Shown: positions 1 to 8,160, numbered from the stretch's first letter. The stretch: DNA of 13,774 nt from Planoprotostelium fungivorum (GCA_003024175.1 MDYQ01000436.1:1-13774), one strand, 5' to 3'. Notes: generated from the letters alone by a model not told the origin. Program-made: numbers and translations.

Positions 1-199
1 AATGATGAGATAATGTGCTCACCGATTCAAAGTTTGTGCTGAACATGCTGTCTCAGACTTTGATTGACTTCCTCGTCCTCTTCCTCATCATCTGCAACAG
101 CTTAAGGTTCTTCATCTGATGAGTAGACGACTCACACCTTTGTTCTGATCGATCTATTAGATGATGAGTTACTAACATCATCAGTCATCTCATTGTGGC

Positions 200-514
200 T
201 CATCCTACGATCCCAAAGGCAGATTGTAGTGGTATGATCTTGCCGCCCATTCTCCCATGATGGGTAACAGCGTGAAAGCTGAACGGGTGTGAGCGAACGA
301 ATGAGAGAGGACAGCTCACCTGATTCTCCTGTCTATTCAGACTCGGGATGATCCAGCAAGAGCGAGTTGAACGGAGGGGTGACGGACTGCGATAGAATTG
401 TTGAACGGTAAGAACAATGGACTCCGAGTGGTGCGACGAAGCCTCTCCCTCGTTCTTGTCGTCTCTTGTCTTTCCTCCGGTCACCTCTTCCGTGTCAGTG
501 AGGAAGACTTTCAT
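200..514 (-). CDS. Hypothetical open frame, possibly spliced
   Basis: A 104-codon minus-strand frame whose ATG (514-512) follows directly on a pyrimidine-rich stretch ending in CAG, so it may be the start of an exon rather than of a protein. A plausible 41-nt GT-AG intron lies at 279-319 (donor GTGAGC, pyrimidine-rich tract, acceptor TTCAG). Removing it changes the downstream frame, which then stays open to about position 135. The unspliced frame ends at 200. The N-terminal part is acidic and polar (begins MKVFLTDTEEVTGG); the rest is Ser/Arg rich. I recognise no domain, membrane segment or signal peptide. It lies just downstream, in the minus-strand sense, of the coding signal at 557-773 and could belong to the same gene. 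It could also be chance. Confidence 0.22.
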   Translation of the reverse strand: MKVFLTDTEEVTGGKTRDDKNEGEASSHHSESIVLTVQQFYRSPSPLRSTRSCWIIPSLNRQENQVSCPLSFVRSHPFSFHAVTHHGRMGGKIIPLQSAFGIVG

Positions 515-850
515 CTGTGGGAGGAGCCTTCGAAATCAGTTGGGATGAAGTAATCGTCAGAGATATCCTTGGAGTGTACGAATTTCATCCTCTCGAAGCA
601 TCGGCGTGACGATCGAGTTTGTGTTGTCAATCGTGCTTTGTGATGATAATGGTTAGGCCATCTGAGATGATCGACTCACTCTGCATCAAGTCCTACGATT
701 GAGGTGGTCAACTGTTGATGAATGCTAACCTCGTCGGTACTGAATACATTTTCAATCATGCGAACAAACTCATCTTTCGATTAGTTGGAACGTTCTCGTT
801 CTCACCATCCAACTGATGGGATATTGACGAGAGGATATGGCAGCCATGGG
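480..850 (-). repeat. Diverged repeat, copy A (partner at 12190-12370)
   Basis: Several blocks align in order and in the same orientation with 12190-12370. The best runs lie around 612-636 versus 12264-12290 and around 796-835 versus 12310-12350, with a further weak block around 560-600. Copy B is about 130-190 bp shorter between the blocks. Divergence is high, so this is an old duplication, probably of a coding sequence (see 557-773). Confidence 0.5.
557..773 (-). CDS. Partial hypothetical protein, two exons, possibly a pseudogene
   Basis: Two minus-strand blocks, 680-773 and 557-635, join in frame when a 44-nt GT-AG intron (636-679, donor GTGAGT, acceptor AAAG) is removed. The result reads about 57 codons, starting around DEFVRMIENVFSTDEV and ending ...EIRTLQGYL before a TGA at 557-559. 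Composition is protein-like, with acidic and hydrophobic residues alternating. Upstream (774 to about 840) an equally protein-like frame continues one base out of register, so there is either a frameshift or a further very short intron. The peptide TIDNTNSI in exon 557-635 matches TIDTTNSI in the diverged copy at 12190-12370, which supports this frame. No family recognised; a decayed gene is as likely as a live one. Confidence 0.4.
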
Positions 851-859
851 TGTCACGTT

Positions 860-1162
860 TCAACGCGTTCTTTCCATGCCTACAACTCTATCGTTCAACA
901 GCGGGCACTTGTGATGCAGTAATTGGCTGATGTTGGAGATGGAACAATTACTAAAGCCTGACCCAACCTTTTCGCGAGCCCGTCCCAACCGTCCTTTCTA
1001 TTTCGTACTCGCAATTCTAGATCTTGCGAGGGCGTCTCAGGTATTTTATCTACCCCTCTATAGTGCCCTAAAAAAATTCGTGAGTTTCGGAAGTCGAAAC
1101 CCAGGCATTGTAGCAACCCAAACCCAAGAATATCGGGAAAAGTAATACATGTATTTCTCTTT
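860..1162. other. No gene seen; composition boundary
   Basis: Open frames exist on both strands here (895-1116 minus, 930-1145 plus), but they overlap each other and neither has a recognisable domain or a convincing start or splice context. Base composition shifts from mixed to AT-rich between roughly 1040 and 1150, next to a run of seven A at about 1071-1077. Confidence 0.4.
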
Positions 1163-1465
1163 CTATTTGTTCACAAGATCTCTATCTGCTGTAACGGATC
1201 GTTTTCCATGGTCTCGGTGCATGCATGTGTCTGATTTGCAAGGTTCCTTTGTGCATTTTCCTCCAAGTCCCTTCTTTGGTTGATGGCAGACCTTACAGTA
1301 ATCGATGGATCCCTCGATTGGGCCCCTCTTTCTCTTTCCAGATTCTTGTGGTTGCGCTGCAGGTGCCAGAGATGGAATGTTGGGGGTCGCAAGGATTTGT
1401 TTCCCACACCCTCCACAGAACCTCCCCTCTCTCGATAAAGATTCACCACAATTGGTGCAGAACAT
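1163..1465 (-). CDS. Small zinc-ribbon protein with a Cys-rich C-terminus
   Basis: A 100-residue minus-strand protein starting at ATG 1465-1463 and ending at TAG 1163-1165. The frame is open nine codons further upstream, but starting at MFCTNCG is the usual layout for N-terminal zinc ribbons. Residues 2-20 carry C-x2-C-x10-C-x2-C (CTNCG...CGGCG), a classic zinc-ribbon knuckle. A low-complexity Pro/Ala linker and a basic patch (KRKR, about residue 45) follow. A second cluster has Cys at about residues 57, 60, 71, 76 and 81 plus nearby His (YCKVCHQ...KCTKEPC...CMH) and could bind another metal. I infer a metal-stabilised protein that may interact with nucleic acid or protein; the exact role is unknown. 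It sits alone in the AT-rich block, with no poly(A) signal seen downstream. It could be one exon of a larger gene, because a CTAG lies just upstream of the start. Confidence 0.6.
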   Translation of the reverse strand: MFCTNCGESLSREGRFCGGCGKQILATPNIPSLAPAAQPQESGKRKRGPIEGSIDYCKVCHQPKKGLGGKCTKEPCKSDTCMHRDHGKRSVTADRDLVNK

Positions 1466-1499
1466 GATGTGGGAGTAGCTAGCCCCAGACAAAAAATTT

Positions 1500-2415
1500 A
1501 CCTAGCACTAGCAACAGAATCTTAAGGAGACCAAGATTGAGAGCAAAATTCACTTGAGTGTCACAATGCTTTATTGTCATCCAAACCTTGCAAAGGTGGC
1601 CAATCATTGTGAACAGATAATTTACATCATTACTCACTGCCAAATATTTGTACAGCTAAATTGGGTTCATTGTTACATTGCTACAATGTACTGATACCAC
1701 TCTGACCTGTTTGTTTTGGTCTCCCCAAAACATTCAAGGCAAATGAATCAACACCTCATAATGCAAGAATCTCACCTCAGGTTGATTTGAGTGTGGTCTA
1801 TATATGTTATCTAACAGGATGCAGCTGAGGTTTTTTGATGGCACAACAACTGGTACACTTGATGGCACAATGGAGGTTATACAGTAGGGGTGCAATCTGA
1901 GGCCACAAAACTAACAGTCTAAAATAAAAATATGCAAGAAATATCAGGAGTTGAAATATCTGGAATTGGACTGGAACAGTATCAGAGGTGAACATGAAAT
2001 CCACCAGGATAAATCACAGAATAATGACTTATGTTAGTAGTTGTCAAAGAAGAATATATAAAAAAAATTGGAAAAGTGTATTTTTCGCTATTTTTCTAAT
2101 TAATTTTTTTGCATTTCTTCTGTTTAATTTTTGCTTATTTACCCAACAGCCATTGCCTATTTTCTTGCTTGATAAGATCTCACCTATTTTTTTGCTTAAC
2201 AAGTCTTTACCTACTCCTTTTACCTAACAAGTGATTTGGAGATTCAGATTGGTCCATCCATGTGAACCACTATTTTTGCTGTGCATTTTCCAGTAGTTGG
2301 AAGACATCAACGTTGCATTATCATTTATTTGAATGATGTTGGTATGTTGGTTTCTATTCAGAATGACGCTCAAGTGGTGCAATTAAGAAAAATAGAATAA
2401 GGATGTAAAATATTT
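1500..2415. other. AT-rich stretch without a recognised gene
   Basis: No coding region is supported on either strand; the short frames here (1807-2004 minus, 1988-2227 plus) are Phe/Leu/Ile-rich readings of AT-rich DNA. Small structures inside are a perfect 7-bp hairpin with a 3-nt loop (1674-1690, TACATTG/CAATGTA), a 12-bp word TTGATGGCACAA occurring twice (about 1836 and 1859), and the 27-bp tandem repeat listed separately. Confidence 0.5.
2156..2237. repeat. Imperfect 27-bp tandem repeat, three units
   Basis: Units begin at 2156, 2183 and 2210. Each starts CCTA, continues with a T-rich run and ends in a GATAAG, AACAAG or AACAAG core. The third unit is the most diverged. It lies in non-coding AT-rich sequence. 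Confidence 0.6.
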
Positions 2416-2637
2416 TCAATGTGTAACCATGCAATCTGTGGTTTCGACAATTATAGTATCAAAACGTTCATCAGGACGCAATCTACACGTGCAAATGTAC
2501 AAATCAATCTGGTGGCCATTGGTAATGAAGTTAGAAAATTGCAATGTAGAGATATAAACCATTGAATAAGAATATATTGTCCAATAGACATGTGATATGT
2601 AAACTTTTGAGATTGAAGTAAGCTGAGCTAACCAAAT
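2416..2637 (-). CDS. Possible terminal exon of the 2742-3321 gene
   Basis: Downstream of the strong donor at 2741 there is an acceptor (CTTTCAACAG, exon from 2637) that gives a 104-nt intron and joins in phase 0. The following frame stays open for 73 codons to TGA at 2416-2418. The Ile/Tyr/Thr-rich composition (it includes ICTCRLRPDERFDTIIVE) is not clearly that of a protein, and no domain is recognised. I list it because an open frame of this length in AT-rich DNA, in the right phase behind an acceptable acceptor, is mildly unexpected. It may be chance. Confidence 0.22.
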   Translation of the reverse strand: MWLAQLTSISKVYISHVYWTIYSYSMVYISTLQFSNFITNGHQIDLYICTCRLRPDERFDTIIVETTDCMVTH

Positions 2638-2741
2638 CTGTTGAAAGGCTTGCTTTCAGTTGATACAATGTGGCATGTTATATGTCAGTCAACAATGGTT
2701 TCTATGATGTGGTTAATACATCCATTCAAATATAATCTCAC

Positions 2742-3321
2742 CTGCACAATTTTTTCTACAGAAGAAAGTTCTAGTGTCTGCCTCTTATCATCAAGCATTG
2801 CTTGAACCAGCTCTATTTGATTTGAGATGACTGGTCTGACATCACATTCCCTAGTCAATTCCAGTGCTTCTTCCACATCTTGCTGTGCACCTTCAAGGTT
2901 CCAGAGGTGGCAAGAGTCTATGTGATTGTCTGTTTCCCACATATCTGTATCACAGTTAATGTAATAATTGTAGTATACTTTCCTGTTGCCTGTTTTCCTT
3001 TTTCTTTCTGATGCAATTCTTTGTAAATGTAGAGTTTTCTATCATTTATTGAATTTGGAGGTCTATATTGCCAATAAATGATAGAAAACTGCTAGCTCCC
3101 TCTTCACTCATTATTGAAAGAATAATAAATACAGGTATACTCACTCAACACTCGTATTGTTCTTTTCTGTGTGCCCTTCCCAGCAGATGGACCTGGTTGG
3201 TGCCTCAGCTGTATAATTTAGAAGTTATGGCAGATTCATACTTACTTGATAAAATACTGCTTTAAAATCCCCTGGATTATACTTCCCCTTGATAAAGAAG
3301 TGATCCATTTGACAAAGGACC
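2742..3321 (-). CDS. Unrecognised protein, at least three exons, partial
   Basis: Three minus-strand exons join into one uninterrupted frame: 3246-3321 (76 nt), 3145-3208 (64 nt) and 2742-2944 (203 nt). The introns are 3209-3245 (37 nt, GTAAGTATG...TATACAG) and 2945-3144 (200 nt, GTGAGT...GATACAG, with a TAAC branch-like site). The first exon is preceded by a good acceptor (CTTCTTCTGACAG, ending at 3322), so the gene extends upstream; the last exon ends at a donor (CAG/GTGAGA, 2741). The roughly 114 residues begin VLCQMDHFFIKGKYNPGDFK. They include a Gly/Lys/Arg-rich patch (GPSAGKGTQKRTIR) and end in a likely helical, charged segment (DVEEALELTRECD, then MLDDKRQTLELSSVEKIVQ). No family recognised, and no signal peptide or membrane segment is seen. 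The upstream exons would lie in or beyond the LINE tract, so the gene may be interrupted. Confidence 0.55.
3033..3090. repeat. 19-bp perfect inverted repeat inside an intron
   Basis: Arms at 3033-3051 and 3072-3090 are perfectly complementary (left arm AGTTTTCTATCATTTATTG) with a 20-nt loop. The repeat sits inside the 200-nt intron 2945-3144 of the minus-strand gene and would form a stable hairpin in the pre-mRNA. It could be a fold-back from a small palindromic or MITE-like insertion; no target duplication is obvious. Confidence 0.8.
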
Positions 3322-3469
3322 CTGTCAGAAGAAGACAATGTACATTGGCAACACAATTTTGGGGTAGTTATTTGTAATTTTTTGCATGTACCATTGAGAA
3401 ATTATGTCGTTTTCTGAGCGTAAGTCTTGTTGACACATGCTCAGATTGGCGGTTCACAACGCCTGGCTG

Positions 3470-3806
3470 AGAGAGAAAATATTTTGGATTAAGAATATGT
3501 ACTTTGCAAAACATAATGCCAGGGAGAAGAAGAATAAGAACATGATTGTGACCGGAGACTTTAAATGATAGCATCAGCAAGTGACTATAGAGCCACATAC
3601 ATACAGAAGAAGAAGAAGAAGGGCCCACTGCACAAATTACTGCAACAGAGAGGGTTGATCGACAGGCTGACCTACTAAATGCCAGAGAGAAACACACATA
3701 TGTACAAACAAACAAAAAAGGAAAAGCATACTCAAGACTCGACTACGCATACGTCTCAAATGACTTGAGCGAACAAACGCTTTCTTACAACATTGATTAC
3801 AGCGCC
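3470..3806 (+). pseudogene. LINE endonuclease (EEP) fragment, broken
   Basis: This is the upstream part of the endonuclease domain. MIVTGDF matches the EEP GDFN motif, but an extra A in the run after GACTTT (about 3561-3569) shifts the frame at the Asn. Two in-frame stops follow within a few codons (TGA then TAG around 3581-3591). The frame then reads through a GAA-repeat stretch (3606-3620) to NAREKHTYV, KAYSRLDYAYVS and YNIDYSA. It ends abruptly at 3806, where a 64-bp non-LINE repeat begins. No complete catalytic domain is present. Confidence 0.7.
3696..3806 (+). repeat. 111-bp direct repeat, copy 1
   Basis: Matches 3870-3980 with two substitutions (around 3745 and 3752). It encodes the endonuclease segment TYVQTNKKGKAYSRLDYAYV and onward to NIDYSA. 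Copy 1 has LDY where copy 2 has LDC. Confidence 0.9.
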
Positions 3807-3869
3807 AATTATTTGGTGCGTCCGTGATCTTTCACGGACTTGGTCTTATGTCTGACAGTAGTCACGACA
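3806..3869 (+). repeat. 64-bp repeat with hairpin, left copy
   Basis: Identical to 10129-10192 except for one base in the loop. It starts CAATTATTTGGTGC and contains a perfect 8-bp stem, GTCCGTGA (3820-3827) and TCACGGAC (3832-3839), around a TCTT loop. It interrupts the LINE endonuclease sequence between two copies of a 111-bp LINE segment. See the findings for competing interpretations. Confidence 0.9.
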
Positions 3870-3980
3870 ACATATGTACAAACAAACAAAAAAGGAAAAG
3901 CATACTCAAGACTCGACTGCGCATATGTCTCAAATGACTTGAGCGAACAAACGCTTTCTTACAACATTGATTACAGCGCC
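3870..3980 (+). repeat. 111-bp direct repeat, copy 2
   Basis: Second copy of 3696-3806, here continuous with the rest of the endonuclease domain (MTSSDHFP follows at 3981). The LINE sequence therefore restarts 111 bp upstream of where it broke off. Confidence 0.9.
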
Positions 3981-4584
3981 ATGACATCGTCAGACCACTT
4001 TCCAATCTGGATCACGATGGACAAGGACCCAATTCGAGATGAAGATATCACCCCAACAAAGAAAAGACCAAACTTCAGAGCAGTCTCAAAAGAACAATGG
4101 AGCAGGTGGTCATTACAGATGGATGCGTGCCAATTTGCAGAGAGATCGCTAGATGAATGCACAAACAATTGAACAAAGAGTATCACAACCACGCCACCAA
4201 AAGAAGATAAACAAGGAACATCGTCAATATACAAAGTCAACATCGACAGAGATAAGGTGCTGAACGAGTTGAAGAGACAAGAGAGGGAGATTCGCACACA
4301 ATATAACAAAGATATCACCATCAATTTTGAAAAGCTGAAAAGCAAAAGGAAAGAGATCAAACGAAGACAAAAAGAGATTGTAAGAGATACGCACAACACA
4401 GCATGGAAGATACACGAAAATAAATTGAAGAAAGACCCTGGATACGTCTTCAAACTGCTGAAGACAGTTGGGAAGAAGAGCACAAGAAATAACGATAAAC
4501 CACACATAGAAGAAGCCAACAGTACAAAATCCAGTGACCCTGAAAAGGTGAAAAGAGAATTTCGAAGACGATGGGAAGAGGTGT
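3870..4584 (+). pseudogene. LINE piece 1: end of endonuclease and linker
   Basis: One frame runs from 3870 to the N at 4585 with a single in-frame stop, TGA at 4170-4172. The overlapping piece 2 has TGG (Trp) at that site, so this is a point nonsense mutation. The frame contains the last EEP motif SDHFP (from about 3990), whose SDH triad supplies catalytic His and Asp in this family. A long, Lys/Arg/Glu-rich, probably helical linker follows (MLNELKRQEREIRTQYNKD and onward) and leads to the RT. It is cut by the N before the RT begins. Confidence 0.75.
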
Positions 4585-4585
4585 N
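4585..4585. other. N junction 1
   Basis: Sequence after the N (4586-5133) repeats 4039-4584 with several SNPs, one 1-nt loss (about 4780) and one 3-nt gain (about 5054). It reads as an unmerged contig overlap. Confidence 0.9.
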
Positions 4586-5695
4586 ATGAAGATATCACCC
4601 CAACAAAGAAAAGACCAAACTTCAGAGCAGTCTCAAAAGAACAATGGAGCAGGTGGTCATTACAGATGGACGCATGTCAATTTGCAGAGAGATCGCTAGA
4701 TGAATGCACAAACAATTGGACAAAGAGTATCACAACTACGCCACCAAAAGAAGATAAACAAGGAACATCGTCAATATACAAGTCAACATCGACAGAGATA
4801 AGGTGCTGAACGAGTTGAAGAGACAAGAGAGGGAGATTCGCACACAATATAACAAAGATATCACCATCAATTTTGAAAAGCTGAAAAGCAAAAGGAAAGA
4901 GATCAAACGAAGACAAAAAGAGATCGTGAGAGATACGCACAACACAGCATGGAAGATACACGAAAATAAATTGAAGAAAGACCCTGGATACGTCTTCAAA
5001 CTGTTGAAGACAGTTGGGAAGAAGAGCACAAGAAATAACGATAAACCACACATCATAGAAGAAGCCAACGGTACAAAATCCAGTGACCCTGAAAAGGTGA
5101 AAAGAGAATTTCGAAGACGATGGGAAGAGGTGTATAAATCAAAAGGAGGAGAGAAAACATTGCCAATCTGGTTGAAAGGTATCAAAAAAGGAGACTATGC
5201 AGCAACAATCACCAAACCAATAACAATAAGCCAAGTGGAAGAAGCAATCAAAAGATTGAAACTGAACAAAGCACAAAGCCTTGACGAAATATCCAATGAT
5301 ATCATCAGCAAGAGTCAATTTGGATTCATGAAAGGGAGGGATACAACGGAAGCAGTGACAAAACTTTTTGCTTGTACAAATAACGCTCTCTCAACGGACA
5401 AGAATATACACGTAACACTGTTGGACATAGCAAAAGCTTATGATAGTGTTGAATTCTGGGCAATGAGACAAACACTTGAAGCGTATGGGCTGCACAATGA
5501 TGACATAGATATGATGATGGAGATGATGATAGGAAATAAAACGCAACTGCAGACAGTGTATGGATTAACAGATGAGATCAGTATAGAAGCAGGTCTCAAG
5601 GCGATATCATCTCACCACCACTTTATCTCTTGTTCATTAACCCTCTGATTGAGTGGCTGGAAAAGAACAAAAGCCCCTATAGATTGGCGTCGTTG
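4586..5695 (+). pseudogene. LINE piece 2: linker and RT with a 240-bp deletion
   Basis: The first frame (4586 to about 4780) is the region after SDHFP and keeps Trp where piece 1 has a stop. A 1-nt deletion near 4780 then shifts the frame. From 4803 the frame runs through the basic linker into the RT. Compared with piece 3, 240 bp (80 codons) are missing at 5295-5299, joined at the 5-bp microhomology AATGA. This in-frame loss removes the RT region containing GYRPIAILSC. RT motif A (LLDIAKAYDSV) is present. At 5596/5597 a 4-nt deletion destroys the GLRQGD motif and shifts the frame to a stop at 5646-5648. The piece ends at the N at 5696. Confidence 0.8.
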
Positions 5696-5696
5696 N
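5696..5696. other. N junction 2
   Basis: Sequence after the N (5697-6443) repeats 5193-5695, apart from the 240-bp and 4-bp stretches missing from the earlier piece. Confidence 0.9.
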
Positions 5697-6485
5697 GACT
5701 ATGCAGCAACGATCACCAAACCAATAACAATAAGCCAAGTGGAAGAAGCGATCAAAAGATTGAAACTGAACAAAGCACAAAGCCTTGACGAAATATCCAA
5801 TGAATATCTAAGAAATATGAACTCGATCAAAGTAGAGGAATTGATGATCATCTGTAACAAGATCCTGACTGCAAAGAGAATCCCAAAAGCGTGGAAGAGC
5901 TCAACGACCACATTGATATTCAAGGGTGGAGACAACAAAAGTAATCCACTAGGATATCGACCAATAGCCATCCTCTCGTGTGCATACAAGGTATTCTCAC
6001 AGATCATAACTCAGAGGCTATACAGATGGATCGAGGAAAATGATATCATCAGCAAGAGTCAATTTGGATTCATGAAAGGGAGGGATACAACGGAAGCAGT
6101 GACAAAACTTTTTGCTTGTACAAATAACGCTCTCTCAACGGACAAGAATATACACGTAACACTGTTGGACATAGCAAAAGCGTATGATAGTGTTGAATTC
6201 TGGGCGATGAGACAAACACTTGAAGCGTATGGGCTGCACAATGATGACATAGATATGATGATGGAGATGATGATAGGAAATAAAACGCAACTGCAGACAG
6301 TGTATGGATTAACAGATGAGATCAGTATATAGGCAGGTCTGAGACAAGGCAATATCATCTCACCACCACTTTATCTCTTGTTCATTAACCCTCTGATTGA
6401 GTGGCTGGAAAAGAACAAAAGCCCCTATAGATTGGCGTCGTTGTTGGTCAATCTGATAGCGTATGCAGATGATCTAACGTTGGTG
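5697..6485 (+). pseudogene. LINE piece 3: RT palm, most complete copy of the motifs
   Basis: This is the only piece carrying the N-terminal RT motifs. It has a TLIFKGGDNK segment followed by GYRPIAILSCAYKVFSQI (RT1/2), QFGFMKGRDTTEAV (2a), LLDIAKAYDSV (motif A with its catalytic Asp), GLRQGN (motif B; the other pieces have RQGD) and AYADDLTLV (motif C, YADD at 6462-6473). One in-frame stop, TAG at 6330-6332, sits just before motif B where the other pieces have GAA (Glu), so this copy cannot make an active RT. The reaction of the family is RNA-templated DNA synthesis primed from a nicked target (target-primed reverse transcription). Confidence 0.85.
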
Positions 6486-6486
6486 N
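6486..6486. other. N junction 3
   Basis: Sequence after the N (6487-6953) repeats 6018-6485 with a 1-nt deletion near 6530 and some SNPs. Confidence 0.9.
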
Positions 6487-7400
6487 CTATACAGATGGAT
6501 TGAGGAAAATGATATCATCAGCAAGAGTCATTTGGATTCATGAAAGGGAGGGATACAACGGAAGCAGTGACAAAACTTTTTGCTTGTACAAATAACGCTC
6601 TCTCAACGGACAAGAATATACACGTAACACTGTTGGACATAGCAAAAGCTTATGATAGTGTTGAATTCTGGGCAATGAGACAAACACTTGAAGCGTATGG
6701 GCTGCACAATGATGACATAGATATGATGATGGAGATGATGATAGGAAATAAAACGCAACTGCAGACAGCGTATGGATTAACAGATGAGATCAGTATAGAA
6801 GCAGGTCTGAGACAAGGCGATATCATCTCACCACCACTTTATCTCTTGTTCATTAACCCTCTGATTGAGTGGCTGGAAAAGAACAAAAGTCCCTATAGAT
6901 TGGCGTCGTTGTTGGTCAATCTGATAGCGTATGCAGATGATCTAACGTTGGTGGCAGCAAGTGGAGAAGGTATGGAGGAGGCAATGAAGAAAGTGAACGA
7001 TTTCTGTATACACAACAATATTACAATCAACGAAAACAAAAGCTCATACCATTGGCTAAGAGGAGAACCAGGAGACATCAAAACTCGAGGGACAGATATA
7101 AGAAAGGAAGGAGCAGATGGATTATTTACGATACTGGGATGGACAACAAATTTAAAAATGAACTGGGACGAACAGATTGAACTCCTGATTCAAAGATTTA
7201 TGAGTATAACAAACAGGGCGCTAGGAGAAGAAACTTACATTGAATCAGAAAGTGGAAGTAATTAACGCAATTGGACTTTCAACAATATCATATAGAGCCC
7301 AGCATACAATGACAGATAAAGGGGAATGGCTCATCGAGTTAGACAGATGGACAATGAAGAAACTGAATAAGCTTGGAGGATTGGATCCACACACTGATAA
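6487..7400 (+). pseudogene. LINE piece 4: RT palm to thumb, two frameshifts
   Basis: A 1-nt deletion near 6530, just before GFMKGRD, shifts the frame. From 6540 an open frame of 241 codons covers RT motifs A (LLDIAKAYDSV), B (GLRQGDIISPP), C (YADD at 6930-6941) and D/E-like regions (ITINENKSSYHW, LFTILGWTTN). A 2-nt loss near 7223, relative to pieces 6 and 7, shifts the frame to a stop at 7263-7265. The thumb region (NQKVEVINAIGLSTISYRAQ) then continues in a different frame from 7240 to the N. Motifs A, B and C are intact, so before its frameshifts this was an active-type RT. Confidence 0.85.
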
Positions 7401-7401
7401 N
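7401..7401. other. N junction 4
   Basis: Sequence after the N (7402-8091) repeats 6711-7400 without indels and with very few SNPs, the closest pair of pieces in the tract. Confidence 0.9.
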
Positions 7402-8160
7402 GATGACATAGATATGATGATGGAGATGATGATAGGAAATAAAACGCAACTGCAGACAGCGTATGGATTAACAGATGAGATCAGTATAGAAGCAGGTCTG
7501 AGACAAGGCGATATCATCTCACCACCACTTTATCTCTTGTTCATTAACCCTCTGATTGAGTGGCTGGAAAAGAACAAAAGTCCCTATAGATTGGCGTCGT
7601 TGTTGGTCAATCTGATAGCGTATGCAGATGATCTAACGTTGGTGGCAGCAAGTGGAGAAGGTATGGAGGAGGCAATGAAGAAAGTGAACGATTTCTGTAT
7701 ACACAACAATATTACAATCAACGAAAACAAAAGCTCATACCATTGGCTAAGAGGAGAACCAGGAGATATCAAAACTCGAGGGACAGATATAAGAAAGGAA
7801 GGAGCAGATGGATTATTTACGATACTGGGATGGACAACAAATTTAAAAATGAACTGGGACGAACAGATTGAACTCCTGATTCAAAGATTTATGAGTATAA
7901 CAAACAGGGCGCTAGGAGAAGAAACTTACATTGAATCAGAAAGTGGAAGTAATTAACGCAATTGGACTTTCAACAATATCATATAGAGCCCAGCATACAA
8001 TGACAGATAAAGGGGAATGGCTCATCGAGTTAGACAGATGGACAATGAAGAAACTGAATAAGCTTGGAGGATTGGATCCACACACTGATAAAGCTTACTG
8101 GATCAACTTCAGAGGGTACCGTAGCCTATACAGCGAAGCCACAGCTACGTATTTTGGATA
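7402..8160 (+). pseudogene. LINE piece 5: RT motifs B-C to thumb, frameshifted
   Basis: The frame opens with the DDIDMMMEMM stretch and carries motif B (GLRQGDIISPP), motif C (YADD at 7621-7632) and ILGW. It has the same 2-nt loss as piece 4 (about 7914) and the same stop (7954-7956). Shared damage shows that pieces 4 and 5 come from one copy or one lineage. The thumb continues from 7931 in another frame up to ATYFG at the N. The frame apparently crossing the N at 7401 into this piece is a coincidence of register. Confidence 0.82.

Noticed and set aside
774-805. A 32-nt intron in the minus-strand coding signal at 557-840
   Set aside because: An ungapped alignment with the copy at 12310-12350 runs through this stretch (LDGENENV versus WDDENELV), so a frameshift explains the data better.
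2441-2474. Hammerhead-ribozyme-like core on the minus strand (CTGATGA followed by CGAAAC)
   Set aside because: The stem II bases between the two motifs do not pair and no matching cleavage stem is evident.
3606-3620. GAA microsatellite
   Set aside because: Only about five units, lying in a broken endonuclease reading frame; not a notable repeat.
3368-3715. Minus-strand 115-codon frame at the left LINE edge as an upstream exon of the 2742-3321 gene
   Set aside because: It covers the antisense of the endonuclease fragment, runs of Ser come from the GAA repeat, and it does not join the acceptor at 3322 by a clean donor.
3971-5185. Long minus-strand open frames rich in Leu/Phe/Ser across the LINE (also 5699-6358, 8754-9653)
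   Set aside because: They are antisense readings of A-rich LINE coding sequence, and they repeat wherever the pieces overlap.
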